Shown: piece after piece, positions 7,656 to 16,083 of the stretch
Position numbering within the stretch: position 1 is the first letter of the stretch
Layout: each line of letters begins with the position of its first letter
From: Virgibacillus natechei
GTDB lineage: Bacteria > Bacillota > Bacilli > Bacillales > Amphibacillaceae
DNA length: 64,000 nt
Direction: 5' to 3'
Assembly: GCF_026013645.1 (NCBI RefSeq)
Contig: NZ_CP110224.1
Location: 310,001-374,000, forward strand
Translations under genes and position numbers: made by a program
Notes under the pieces: model-generated
What the model was told of the DNA's origin: nothing
Seen by the model: only the letters and a program-made list of their open reading frames with translations
Databases searched by the model: none

Positions 7656-8477
7656 ATGCTTGATGGGGGATTTAATCTTGTAAATGTGCTAAGAATAGGC
7701 GTAGATATAGCTCTCGTCTGGTATGTATTATATAAGGTAATCATGCTAATTAGAGGCACAAAGGCAATTCAGCTTTTAAAAGGAATTATTGTTGTTTTAG
7801 CTGTTCGAATGATAAGTATTTTATTTAGTCTACAAACGATAGAATGGATTACACAACAAGCCATTTTATGGGGCTTTCTTGTCATTATTATTTTATTCCA
7901 ACCAGAGCTGAGAAGAGCATTGGAACAGCTAGGTAGAGGGAACATTTTCTCGAGAACCGCCAAATCAGAAGAAGAAATAATTGAACAAAATATTGAAGCG
8001 ATTATACAATCATGTAAATATATGGCGAAAAGACGCATTGGTGCATTAATTTCACTTGAACGTGAAACAGGGATAGGCGATTATGCAGAAACAGGAATAC
8101 CGATAAATGGACGATTAACCCATCAACTGCTTACGAATATTTTCACACCAAACACACCACTTCATGATGGTGCAGTCATTATTAAAAGAGAAAATATTGT
8201 GGCCGCGGCTTGTTACCTACCTTTATCCGAGAGCCCTTTTATATCAAAGGAGCTAGGGACAAGACACCGAGCAGCAATGGGAATTAGTGAGGTTACGGAT
8301 GCAATCACAATTGTTGTGTCGGAGGAAACAGGCAATATTTCGTGTACGCGTAATGGAGAATTACATAGAGAATTGGATCTGGAAAGTTTACGTAAATTAT
8401 TAAATGAAAGTTTATCTTTAACTCATAAAGCCCCTGAAAGAAAGTCTCGGAAATGGAGGGGAAAAAAGGATGGATAA
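7656..8477 (+). CDS. cdaA: Diadenylate cyclase CdaA (c-di-AMP synthase)
   Basis: 273 residues: three N-terminal membrane helices (about 10-80), then a cytoplasmic DAC domain. Catalytic motifs DGA (171-173, in TPLHDGAVII) and RHR (203-205, in GTRHRAAMGISE) are intact. It condenses two ATP into cyclic di-AMP, which controls potassium and osmolyte transport and cell-wall homeostasis. The downstream cdaR overlaps it by 8 bp and encodes the known membrane partner; glmM follows. The ATG is preceded by AAAGGGATGTG. Confidence 0.96.
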   Translation: MLDGGFNLVNVLRIGVDIALVWYVLYKVIMLIRGTKAIQLLKGIIVVLAVRMISILFSLQTIEWITQQAILWGFLVIIILFQPELRRALEQLGRGNIFSRTAKSEEEIIEQNIEAIIQSCKYMAKRRIGALISLERETGIGDYAETGIPINGRLTHQLLTNIFTPNTPLHDGAVIIKRENIVAAACYLPLSESPFISKELGTRHRAAMGISEVTDAITIVVSEETGNISCTRNGELHRELDLESLRKLLNESLSLTHKAPERKSRKWRGKKDG

Positions 8478-9741
8478 GTGGTTCGAGAGTAAATGGTTTG
8501 TAAGGATTATCTCATTGGGATTTGCGATATTACTATATGTGATGGTCAGTATTGAAACAAACACGGCAGAAAATGATAGTTCGTTTTTCCCTGCAGCTTC
8601 TGAAGAGATACAGACGCTTGAAGAGGTGCCAGTAGAAATACGTATAGATCAAGAGTCCTATGTTGTAAGTGGTGTTCCAGAGTATGTTACGGTTTCTCTA
8701 GAAGGTGTAGCCAGTGTCCTAACTCCAATCGAAAGGCAACGAAATTTTGATGTGTTCGTCGATCTGGAAGGGTTAGGAGAAGGCGAACATGAAGTAGAAA
8801 TTGAGCATGAGAATATACCAACTGATTTATCCGTATTAATTGAGCCGAAACAAGCAGTAGTGACGATTGAAGAGCGAGCTACACAAGAGTTTCCGGTGGA
8901 TGTTGATTTCATTAACACGGAAATGCTGGCAGATGGATTTGAACTTGGTGATTATGAAGTAGATCCGGGTGAAGTAAGCATCACGAGTTCCAGAAGCGTG
9001 GTTGACCAAATCGCGGTAGTAAAGGTATTCGTTAATCTATCTGAAGTGGATCAATCCATTAACAACCGCGAAGTGCCTATTAATGTGTATGATGCACAAG
9101 GTAATGAGTTAAATGTGCGTGTGGAACCTGAAAATGCTGTTGTTTCTGCTGAAATAGACAACCCAAGCCGTACAGTTCCAGTGAATATTTTAACGACAGG
9201 TGAGTTGCCAAATGGATATTCGTTATCTTCAATTTCGCCTGAAATGGATGAGTTGGAAATTTTTGGGACAACCGATGTATTGGATGAAATAGAGGAAATT
9301 TCCTCAGAGGAGATCGATTTGTCGGAAATTACAGAGTCAGGGACAGTTGACGTGAGCCTATCTTTACCAGATGGCGTTGCATCGGAAACGGGAGAAATAA
9401 ATGTTGAGCTAGAAGTTGAGGAGCTAGAAGCCGAGGAAACAGAAGCCGAGGAAGCAGAAATTGAGGGAACACGAACGATGGAAGACGTTCCAATTGAACC
9501 AGAAGGCCTGGAAGATGGACAAGAAATCACATTTATTGATCCCAGCAGCCCAGAAATGGATATAACGATTGAAGGTGGCGAAGACGTTCTAAGTGAATTA
9601 ACAATAGAAAATTTTAGTATATCTATCGATGTTAATGATCTGGAAGAAGGTGAACATACCTTATCTGTAACAATTGAAGGGCCAGATAATGTTACAATCA
9701 CGGAAGAAGAATTTGAAGAAGTGACAATTGAAATGACATAA
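8470..9741 (+). CDS. cdaR: CdaA regulatory protein CdaR (YbbR-domain protein)
   Basis: 423 residues. A short N-terminus with a membrane helix (RIISLGFAILLYVMVSIE, about 12-29) is followed by four extracellular YbbR-like beta domains. In B. subtilis CdaR binds CdaA and modulates its activity. The protein is strongly acidic, and between domains 3 and 4 (about residues 314-334) carries a short run of Glu/Ala repeats (ELEAEETEAEEAEIEG) that looks like a low-complexity insertion. Overlap with cdaA and a good GGAGGGG site support coupled translation. Confidence 0.93.
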   Translation: MDKWFESKWFVRIISLGFAILLYVMVSIETNTAENDSSFFPAASEEIQTLEEVPVEIRIDQESYVVSGVPEYVTVSLEGVASVLTPIERQRNFDVFVDLEGLGEGEHEVEIEHENIPTDLSVLIEPKQAVVTIEERATQEFPVDVDFINTEMLADGFELGDYEVDPGEVSITSSRSVVDQIAVVKVFVNLSEVDQSINNREVPINVYDAQGNELNVRVEPENAVVSAEIDNPSRTVPVNILTTGELPNGYSLSSISPEMDELEIFGTTDVLDEIEEISSEEIDLSEITESGTVDVSLSLPDGVASETGEINVELEVEELEAEETEAEEAEIEGTRTMEDVPIEPEGLEDGQEITFIDPSSPEMDITIEGGEDVLSELTIENFSISIDVNDLEEGEHTLSVTIEGPDNVTITEEEFEEVTIEMT

Positions 9742-9828
9742 TGCTTTAACGAAGATTATAGAAAAGAATGTAAATAATCGCTCTCACTTGGTTAAAGGTT
9801 GAATTGGATATAAAGGAGAGGTATAGCA

Positions 9829-11175
9829 ATGGGAAAATATTTCGGAACAGATGGTGTGAGAGGAATAGCAAATAAAGACCTCACACCAGAAATGGCTTTT
9901 AAATTAGGACGTTTTGGAGGCTATGCGTTAACAAAAGAAACGCAAAAAGCTAAAATTATAATTGGCCGAGATACACGAATTTCCGGATATATGCTTGAAG
10001 GTGCGCTTGTAGCAGGCTTGCTGTCTATTGGGGCAGAAGTTATGCGTGTCGGTGTTATTTCAACACCTGGCGTTGCCTACTTAACAAAAGCTACAAGTTC
10101 ACAAGCTGGCATTATGATTTCAGCATCACATAACCCAGTAGAAGATAATGGTATAAAATTTTTTGGTTCAGATGGTTTTAAATTATCAGATGAACAGGAA
10201 AATGAAATTGAAACCCTAATGGATGGTGTTGACGATTTACCACGCCCTGTTGGTGCTGATATTGGTATTGTTAATGATTACTTTGAAGGTGGCCAAAAAT
10301 ACCTCTCCTACTTAAAGGATACAATTGATAACGATTTTGATGGAATGCAAATTGCATTAGATTGTGCACATGGCTCCACATCTACCTTGGCGACACATCT
10401 ATTTGCAGATCTAGAAGCAGACATATTCTCTATTGGTTCATCACCGGATGGATTGAACATAAATGATCATGTAGGTTCTACAAATCCTGAAAGATTGCAG
10501 GCACTTGTTACGGAAAAAAGTGCTGACATTGGACTAGCATTTGATGGCGATGGAGATCGCTTAATTGCTGTTGATGAAAAAGGAAACATCGTTGACGGCG
10601 ATCAAATCATGTTCATTTGTGCAAAATTCATCAATGAAAAAGGACTATTAAGGCATAATACGGTTGTATCAACGATTATGAGCAATATAGGCTTTTATAA
10701 AGAATTGGAAAAGAATGGGATGAGCAGTAATAAAACAGCTGTTGGCGACCGTTATGTCATGGAAGAAATGCGAAAAGGTGGCTATAACTTTGGTGGGGAA
10801 CAATCAGGCCATCTTATTTTCTTGGATTATGTGACGACTGGTGATGGGATGTTGTCAGCGATTCAACTCGTTAATGTGATGAAGGAAACCGGCAAGCCAT
10901 TATCAGAGTTAGCAGAAGAAATGAGCATCTACCCGCAGGTATTAAGAAATGTAAAAGTTAGTAGTAGAAATGAAGCACTGACAAACCCACGTATTAATAG
11001 TGAAATTGAAGCGGTTGAACAAGCACTAGGAGATGAGGGCCGCGTACTAGTACGACCATCCGGAACAGAACCCCTCGTTCGTGTAATGGTGGAAGCACCA
11101 ACGAATGAAGCGTGTAATAAATATGTGGATCAAATTGTAACGGTTATTGATGATTTGTTAGGGCTGAAGGACTAA
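9829..11175 (+). CDS. glmM: Phosphoglucosamine mutase GlmM
   Basis: 448 residues, standard length. Active-site serine 100 is in [12 protein letters not shown], the metal loop is [11 protein letters not shown] (near 240), and the phosphate-binding loop is [12 protein letters not shown] near the C-terminus. It converts glucosamine-6-phosphate to glucosamine-1-phosphate for peptidoglycan and is known to interact with CdaA in B. subtilis. AGGAGAGG precedes the ATG. In most Bacillus relatives glmS follows directly; here glmS is about 22.9 kb downstream. Confidence 0.97.
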   Translation: MGKYFGTDGVRGIANKDLTPEMAFKLGRFGGYALTKETQKAKIIIGRDTRISGYMLEGALVAGLLSIGAEVMRVGVISTPGVAYLTKATSSQAGIMISASHNPVEDNGIKFFGSDGFKLSDEQENEIETLMDGVDDLPRPVGADIGIVNDYFEGGQKYLSYLKDTIDNDFDGMQIALDCAHGSTSTLATHLFADLEADIFSIGSSPDGLNINDHVGSTNPERLQALVTEKSADIGLAFDGDGDRLIAVDEKGNIVDGDQIMFICAKFINEKGLLRHNTVVSTIMSNIGFYKELEKNGMSSNKTAVGDRYVMEEMRKGGYNFGGEQSGHLIFLDYVTTGDGMLSAIQLVNVMKETGKPLSELAEEMSIYPQVLRNVKVSSRNEALTNPRINSEIEAVEQALGDEGRVLVRPSGTEPLVRVMVEAPTNEACNKYVDQIVTVIDDLLGLKD

Positions 11176-11195
11176 CTACGTTTTGCAAATTGGAG

Positions 11196-11225
11196 CCGCT
11201 CTCTGTAAGGGGGAGCGGTTTTTTC
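11196..11225 (+). terminator. Terminator after glmM
   Basis: CCGCTCTC (11196-11203) pairs with GGGAGCGG (11211-11218, one G-U pair) and is followed by six T. It closes the cdaA-cdaR-glmM transcript. Confidence 0.88.
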
Positions 11226-11248
11226 TCGTTGCATAGGGGTACAAGGGA

Positions 11249-11343
11249 GGGGACAAGGGGACAGGCACCTCGTCCCGGGGACATCCTTCCCCGAGAGGCT
11301 ATGGGGACAGGGAACCTGTCCCTCTGTCCCATCCCTCTGTCCC
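11249..11343. repeat. GGGACAGG-type intergenic repeat, copy 1
   Basis: Palindrome-rich element with GGGACAGGGAACCTGTCCC inside and GGGGACAGGCACCTCGTCCC at its left part. A 13-base tail, ATCCCTCTGTCCC, is duplicated at the right end. A near-identical copy in the same orientation lies at 15301-15385, so the four genes 11387-15295 sit between direct repeats. No coding potential. Confidence 0.8.
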
Positions 11344-11386
11344 ATGATAAGATCAAATTATAAATTTACTGCTGGAGGAACTTCAT

Positions 11387-12058
11387 ATGATTACCATTTT
11401 AACCGTTGATGACGACCCGCATATCCGTGAGCTTTTGCGTTTTTATTTACAGAAGGAAGGCTATCAAACGATTGAAGCTGTAGATGGAGAAGAGGCTTTG
11501 GGTCATTTAGAAGAGAGAAGGGTGCAGCTAGCTATTGTTGATATAATGATGCCAAATATAGACGGCTATGAGCTTTGTAGAGAAATACGAAGTTACTATG
11601 ATATCCCCGTCCTGATGGTAACAGCTAAAGGTGAAATTTCAGATAAGGAAAAAGCCTATGCAGCGGGAACGGATGATTATATTGTAAAGCCTTTTGAGCC
11701 CAAGGAAATTCTATTTCGCATTAAAGCATTGCTTAGAAGGTTTCAACTGGTAAATGAAGAGGTTATTCATATTGGTAACACCATCATTAATCGAAAAAGT
11801 TATGAAGTAAAATCTAATGGAAAAAGTATGACGATTCCACTAAAAGAATTTGAACTTCTCACACAGCTCGCGAGCTATCCGAACAGAATATTTACCCGGG
11901 AGCAGTTAATTGTACTTGTTTGGGGGAATGATTTTGAGGGGAATGACCGTACGGTTGATGTACATATTAAGCGTCTTCGTGAACGATTTGCTGCCAATGA
12001 AGAAGATTTCAGCATAAAAACGATTAGAGGATTAGGGTATAAACTGGAGATAACCTAA
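11387..12058 (+). CDS. OmpR-family response regulator
   Basis: 223 residues: receiver domain (1-115) with phosphoacceptor Asp52 in LAIVDIMMPNIDG, the acidic pair in TVDDDPHIRE and a conserved lysine in YIVKPFEP; then a winged-helix DNA-binding domain ending GRDVHIKR-like (here DRTVDVHIKRLRERF). GGAGGAAC precedes the ATG. It is followed by its sensor kinase and an ABC exporter, a layout common for antimicrobial-peptide or envelope-stress modules. The signal and target genes are not evident; the adjacent exporter is the natural candidate target. Confidence 0.92.
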   Translation: MITILTVDDDPHIRELLRFYLQKEGYQTIEAVDGEEALGHLEERRVQLAIVDIMMPNIDGYELCREIRSYYDIPVLMVTAKGEISDKEKAYAAGTDDYIVKPFEPKEILFRIKALLRRFQLVNEEVIHIGNTIINRKSYEVKSNGKSMTIPLKEFELLTQLASYPNRIFTREQLIVLVWGNDFEGNDRTVDVHIKRLRERFAANEEDFSIKTIRGLGYKLEIT

Positions 12059-12132
12059 GGATATAGAGTTAATCCTCTGTTCATACAATTTGACGACGAT
12101 GACAGGTTATTATTAATTTGGAGGTACATCCT

Positions 12133-13509
12133 ATGCGAACGCTCTATGTACGTATTATTGTCACTACAATGGGGATCATGATTGCGAGTGCGATCATTGC
12201 CTTTGCGGTGTCAAATATTCATTATCAGCATTATTTAAAGCCAGAAAATGATCAAAAAGTGACAGAAATTGCAGAAAATATTGTATCCATTTACGAGGGA
12301 AATGATCAGCACATAACAGCTTATTTAACAGCGATGGCTGAATTGGGCTACAAATTTTATTTAATGGAAGAAGGCGGGGAAGGGCAAACATTTGGAGAAC
12401 CATTTGAATCAGAAGAATTAAACCAAACGCATATCGAATCCGTGTTAAATGGTAACGTTTATCATGGAATTGCAAACTATCCTTGGCGACCATTCGTCAC
12501 TGGTTTTTTTGATAATGAATTAAAAAATACAATTGGAGTACCTATTCAATTAGACGGTGCAGCTCATGCATTATTTGTGCGCCCCGATTCCGCGCAACAA
12601 TTTGGTGAAATGCGCATATTTTTAGCTGTAATGTTAGGCTTAACATTGCTTTTCAGCTTTATATTAGTAGTAACAAGTACCAGGTTCATCGTAAATCCAA
12701 TTAAAAGGTTAACAGAAGCTACGAAAAAAATAGCAGCCGGAAACTACCATATAAAATTGGACGTAAAACGTCGAGATGAAATTGGCCGACTTGCAAATGA
12801 TTTTACTAAAATGAGCGATAAACTCGAACAGACAGAGGAGAAGAGACAGGAGTTTGTTTCAAGTGTTTCCCATGAAATTCAATCCCCGCTAACATCGATC
12901 CAAGGATTTTCCCAAGCGTTACGTGAAGAAATACTATCTGAGGAAGAAAGCGTACGTTATTTAGATATTATTGAAAAGGAAAGTAAACGATTATCTGCTC
13001 TAAGTAAGCAATTACTCACGCTTTCTTTTTTAGATCGTGGCATAGAAAATAATGATATGCAACCTTTTGATGTAGCAGGGCAATTGAAGGAAGTAGTCCT
13101 CGCAACAGAGTGGCAATGGCTTGAAAAGGAAATTGAAATAGAAATGGACGTGTCTCCAGCAACTGTTATCGGAGATCACGAACTACTGCAACAGGTTTGG
13201 ATGAATTTAGTAACAAATGCTATTCGCTACACGAATCAAGGTGGCAGGATTAGGATACGTACAGTAAATGAAAAGGCAACGACAACTATAGTTATTGAAG
13301 ATACAGGAATTGGTATTGCAGAAGCAGAAATTCTACAAATTTTTGACCGGTTTTATAAAGTAGATAAAGCAAGAACGAGAACGGAAAATAGTACCGGATT
13401 GGGCCTAGCAATTGTGAAAAAAATAATTGAATTGCATGACGGTTCCATTATGGTCGAAAGTGAACTTGGTCAGGGTTCGACGTTTATTGTAAACCTTTCT
13501 AAAGCGTAA
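12133..13509 (+). CDS. Two-component sensor histidine kinase
   Basis: 458 residues from the ATG at 12133, preceded by TTGGAGGT; an upstream in-frame TTG lies inside that ribosome-binding site and is not the start. Membrane helix near residues 5-28, an extracellular sensor of about 130 residues, a second helix (LAVMLGLTLLFSFILVV), a HAMP linker, the HisKA box with His247 in SSVSHEIQSPLTSIQGF, and an ATPase domain with N, G1 (EDTGIGIAEAE) and G2 (STGLGLAIVKK) boxes. Gln and Ser replace the more usual Leu/Arg-Thr-Pro surroundings of the H box without affecting the catalytic residues. Partner of the preceding regulator. Confidence 0.92.
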   Translation: MRTLYVRIIVTTMGIMIASAIIAFAVSNIHYQHYLKPENDQKVTEIAENIVSIYEGNDQHITAYLTAMAELGYKFYLMEEGGEGQTFGEPFESEELNQTHIESVLNGNVYHGIANYPWRPFVTGFFDNELKNTIGVPIQLDGAAHALFVRPDSAQQFGEMRIFLAVMLGLTLLFSFILVVTSTRFIVNPIKRLTEATKKIAAGNYHIKLDVKRRDEIGRLANDFTKMSDKLEQTEEKRQEFVSSVSHEIQSPLTSIQGFSQALREEILSEEESVRYLDIIEKESKRLSALSKQLLTLSFLDRGIENNDMQPFDVAGQLKEVVLATEWQWLEKEIEIEMDVSPATVIGDHELLQQVWMNLVTNAIRYTNQGGRIRIRTVNEKATTTIVIEDTGIGIAEAEILQIFDRFYKVDKARTRTENSTGLGLAIVKKIIELHDGSIMVESELGQGSTFIVNLSKA

Positions 13510-13574
13510 TCTAGCGTTCATCTTCTATTCATATACACGATGTATGCTCGATGTATAGAAAGGAGTGAAGATGG

Positions 13575-14639
13575 ATGTTTCTTGCTATACGAGAATTAAT
13601 TCATGCAAAATTTCGGTATGTATTGATTGGTTTAATAATGGTGCTGATTGCATGTCTGATCTTCATCATTTCGGGGCTCGCACAGGGGCTGTCAGCAGAT
13701 AACGCATCTGCCATTCAGAATCTCCAAGCAGATTACCTGCTCATTGAACCAGATGCAGAGCTGGAGATGACCAGTTCTTTTATCCCTCACGAAGAGCAAG
13801 AGGAAGTAGCTCAGGTGGATGGAGTGGAGGAAGTGAATTCCCTATCCATTCGAATGATGAATGCATCTGTTAACGATTCCGAACAAAATGAAGATCTTGC
13901 TTTATTCGTCACGGAATCAGATGGAATGCTAATGCCTTCTGTCAGTGAAGGAAGAGCGGTCAACAGTGACAACGAAGCAATTGTGGATGATTCGCTGAAA
14001 CGGGAAGGCATCGAAATTGGCGATACACTAAAGTTTGGCGAAGATAGTGAATTGACGATTGTCGGATTTGCGGAGAATCAACGATATAGCCATGCGTCTG
14101 TCGTATTTACGGATGCTGGGCAGACAGAAAATATAAATGCTATTGCGATTCAAGCAGATGAGGCACATACAGACGCACTGCAAACCCATGTAGGAGGTTC
14201 CTTAGATATGGTCACGAAAGAAGAGGCACTCCAAGGAATCCCGAGTTATTCGCAGGAACAAGCCTCTCTTAACATGATGATTATATTCCTCTATGTCATA
14301 GCGGCATTTGTTTTGGCAGCATTTTTCTACGTCATCACCTTACAAAAGCGTGATCAATTCGGTGTGCTAAAAGCATTGGGTGCAAAAACCGCTTATCTTG
14401 TGAAAAATTTAGTCGGCCAGGTCGTACTTATTTCTATTATATGTATTGTCGTTTCGGTAGGATTGACGTTTGGTGTAGCAGCTCTTTTACCAGAAGATAT
14501 GCCATTTCTGCTGACGGCAGACGGCATGATACAAACGTCCGTATTGGTTTTAATGGTATCTGTTTTAGGTGCGATCATTTCACTTATTCAAGTAGTTAAA
14601 ATCGATCCAATCGAAGCAATTGAGGGGGCAGGAAAATGA
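13575..14639 (+). CDS. ABC transporter permease (FtsX/MacB type)
   Basis: 354 residues. One N-terminal membrane helix (about 15-35), a roughly 200-residue extracellular MacB-like domain, and three C-terminal helices (about 235-345) form the single FtsX unit. The cytosolic loop TLQKRDQFGVLKALGAKTAYL is typical of the family. It overlaps the ATPase gene by 4 bp (ATGA). Such pairs export peptides or lipids or work as mechanotransmitters; the substrate is unknown. Cotranscription with the upstream two-component pair is likely but there is a 65-bp gap. Confidence 0.88.
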   Translation: MFLAIRELIHAKFRYVLIGLIMVLIACLIFIISGLAQGLSADNASAIQNLQADYLLIEPDAELEMTSSFIPHEEQEEVAQVDGVEEVNSLSIRMMNASVNDSEQNEDLALFVTESDGMLMPSVSEGRAVNSDNEAIVDDSLKREGIEIGDTLKFGEDSELTIVGFAENQRYSHASVVFTDAGQTENINAIAIQADEAHTDALQTHVGGSLDMVTKEEALQGIPSYSQEQASLNMMIIFLYVIAAFVLAAFFYVITLQKRDQFGVLKALGAKTAYLVKNLVGQVVLISIICIVVSVGLTFGVAALLPEDMPFLLTADGMIQTSVLVLMVSVLGAIISLIQVVKIDPIEAIEGAGK

Positions 14640-15295
14640 CACTTGTAATGGAAAACGTATCAAAAGTATATAAGGATGGGCCGAAAGAATTCAGAGCGCT
14701 GGACAATGTTTCTTTAAAAGTAAATCCAGGAGAATTCATTGCCATTATTGGGCCATCAGGATCTGGTAAAAGTACCATGCTATCGATTGCCGGAGCCCTT
14801 TTATCTCCAAGTAGCGGGGAGATTTTACTAGGTGGTGAAAACACAATAAATCTTTCATCAAAACAAATAACAAAACGAAGACTGGAGAAAATAGGCTTTG
14901 TTTTTCAGGCAGCAAATCTTATCCCTTATTTGAAGGTAAAAGATCAGTTAAACGTTATTAATGTCATTGCAAAAAATAAAGACAGGGAAAAAGGAAACGA
15001 ATTATTAGAACACTTTGGTCTCATGCATCGGATAAATAATTACCCAAGTGATTTATCGGGAGGAGAGCGACAGCGTGTAGCCATAGCAAGAGCGCTGATC
15101 AATGATCCGAAAATTATTCTTGCTGATGAACCAACTGCAAGTTTAGATTCCAAACGTGGTCGACAAGTAGTTGAAATGCTCGCTGACGAAATCAAAACCC
15201 GCGATAAAGCCGGTATTATGGTGACACATGATGAGCGGGTGCTGGATTTATGTGATCGGGTTATCGAGATTCGGGATGGTAGATTGGAAGAATAG
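14636..15295 (+). CDS. ABC transporter ATP-binding protein (LolD/MacB type)
   Basis: 219 residues, a single nucleotide-binding domain: Walker A GPSGSGKST (about 41-49), Q-loop FVFQAANLIPYL, signature LSGGERQRVAIARAL, Walker B KIILADEPTASLD, H-loop VTHDERV. It powers the permease encoded immediately upstream. The second GGGACAGG-type repeat starts five bases after its stop codon. Confidence 0.93.
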   Translation: MTLVMENVSKVYKDGPKEFRALDNVSLKVNPGEFIAIIGPSGSGKSTMLSIAGALLSPSSGEILLGGENTINLSSKQITKRRLEKIGFVFQAANLIPYLKVKDQLNVINVIAKNKDREKGNELLEHFGLMHRINNYPSDLSGGERQRVAIARALINDPKIILADEPTASLDSKRGRQVVEMLADEIKTRDKAGIMVTHDERVLDLCDRVIEIRDGRLEE

Positions 15296-15300
15296 CTTTG

Positions 15301-15385
15301 GGGGACAAGGGGACAGGCACCTCGTCCCGGGCGCATCCTTCTCCGAGAGGCAAGGGGGGGGACAGGGAACCTGTCCCTCTGTCCC
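15301..15385. repeat. GGGACAGG-type intergenic repeat, copy 2
   Basis: Same orientation and nearly the same sequence as 11249-11330: GGGACAAGGGGACAGGCACC, then TCCTTCTCCGAGAGGC, then GGGACAGGGAACCTGTCCC. It lies directly after the ABC ATPase stop codon. Differences are a few substitutions and a longer G run. Confidence 0.8.
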
Positions 15386-15429
15386 AGAAATAAGTGCATT
15401 GTATGACAAATTATCGGAGGAATAGTGAT

Positions 15430-15789
15430 ATGTTCGGTCTACTGGAACGGGATATACAAATGATTGTTCAGGCAATCAAAAACACTAAAGAAATAGACTG
15501 TGCTATGATCTATGGAAGCCGGGCTTTGGGCAATTATAAGAAAGGTTCGGATGTAGATATAGCCATCAAAGGTACAGAAGTTACGTATCATGCAGCCGCA
15601 AAATGAAGTGAATTATTAAATGAAGTTTATCCGCTCCCCTATTTTTTTGATGTTGTGCATTACGAAGGGATTAAGAACGAAGCGTTGATTCAACATATTA
15701 ATCAATATGGTGTCAAAATTTATGAAAAAGAAACAATACTGCACGAGGATCCGCAAACGTATCATTCCTCAAATGATAAGATTTTGTAA
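15430..15789 (+). pseudogene. MNT-type nucleotidyltransferase, interrupted by an in-frame TGA
   Basis: ATG at 15430 follows CGGAGGAAT. The first half has the nucleotidyltransferase motif YGSRALGNYKKGSDVDIAI (GSR...DVD). The frame is stopped by TGA at 15604-15606 but continues without shift for 60 codons, including LPYFFDVVHYEGIKNEALI and QYGVKIYE, which complete a MntA/MJ0435-like protein of about 119 residues. One base change (for example TTA to TGA) would explain the break. Such proteins often pair with a HEPN toxin, but none is adjacent. Sequencing error or readthrough are alternatives. Confidence 0.8.
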
Positions 15790-16083
15790 TTATCCAGTTT
15801 AGCTGATTAATGAAAAATCGTATTGTAAAGAAAAACCGTTCCTCACGGATATTTCGCTGCATGGAATGCTGCTTCAGGCACTGAGACCGTTTCTCACCAA
15901 CTGCTCCCAGCTCATATTAGTGCTCATCTTCTAAATACCCCCTCAAAACTAAATCTATATTATGCATAAACTCTACCAGCTGAGGAGGAAATAGTTTATA
16001 CTAGAATTATAAACAAATTTTTAAAACTATTCAAACACCTCAGTTCATACTAATGAATGAACAAAACTTTAGGGAGGCCAATA

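Noticed and set aside
9051..9701. Long minus-strand ORF (216 codons) inside cdaR
   Set aside because: It is a Ser-rich mirror of an acidic, GAA-rich gene; coding evidence is entirely on the plus strand.
15040..15475. ORFs spanning the second GGGACAGG repeat on both strands
   Set aside because: Their sequence is produced by the palindromic repeat and by antisense of the ABC ATPase.
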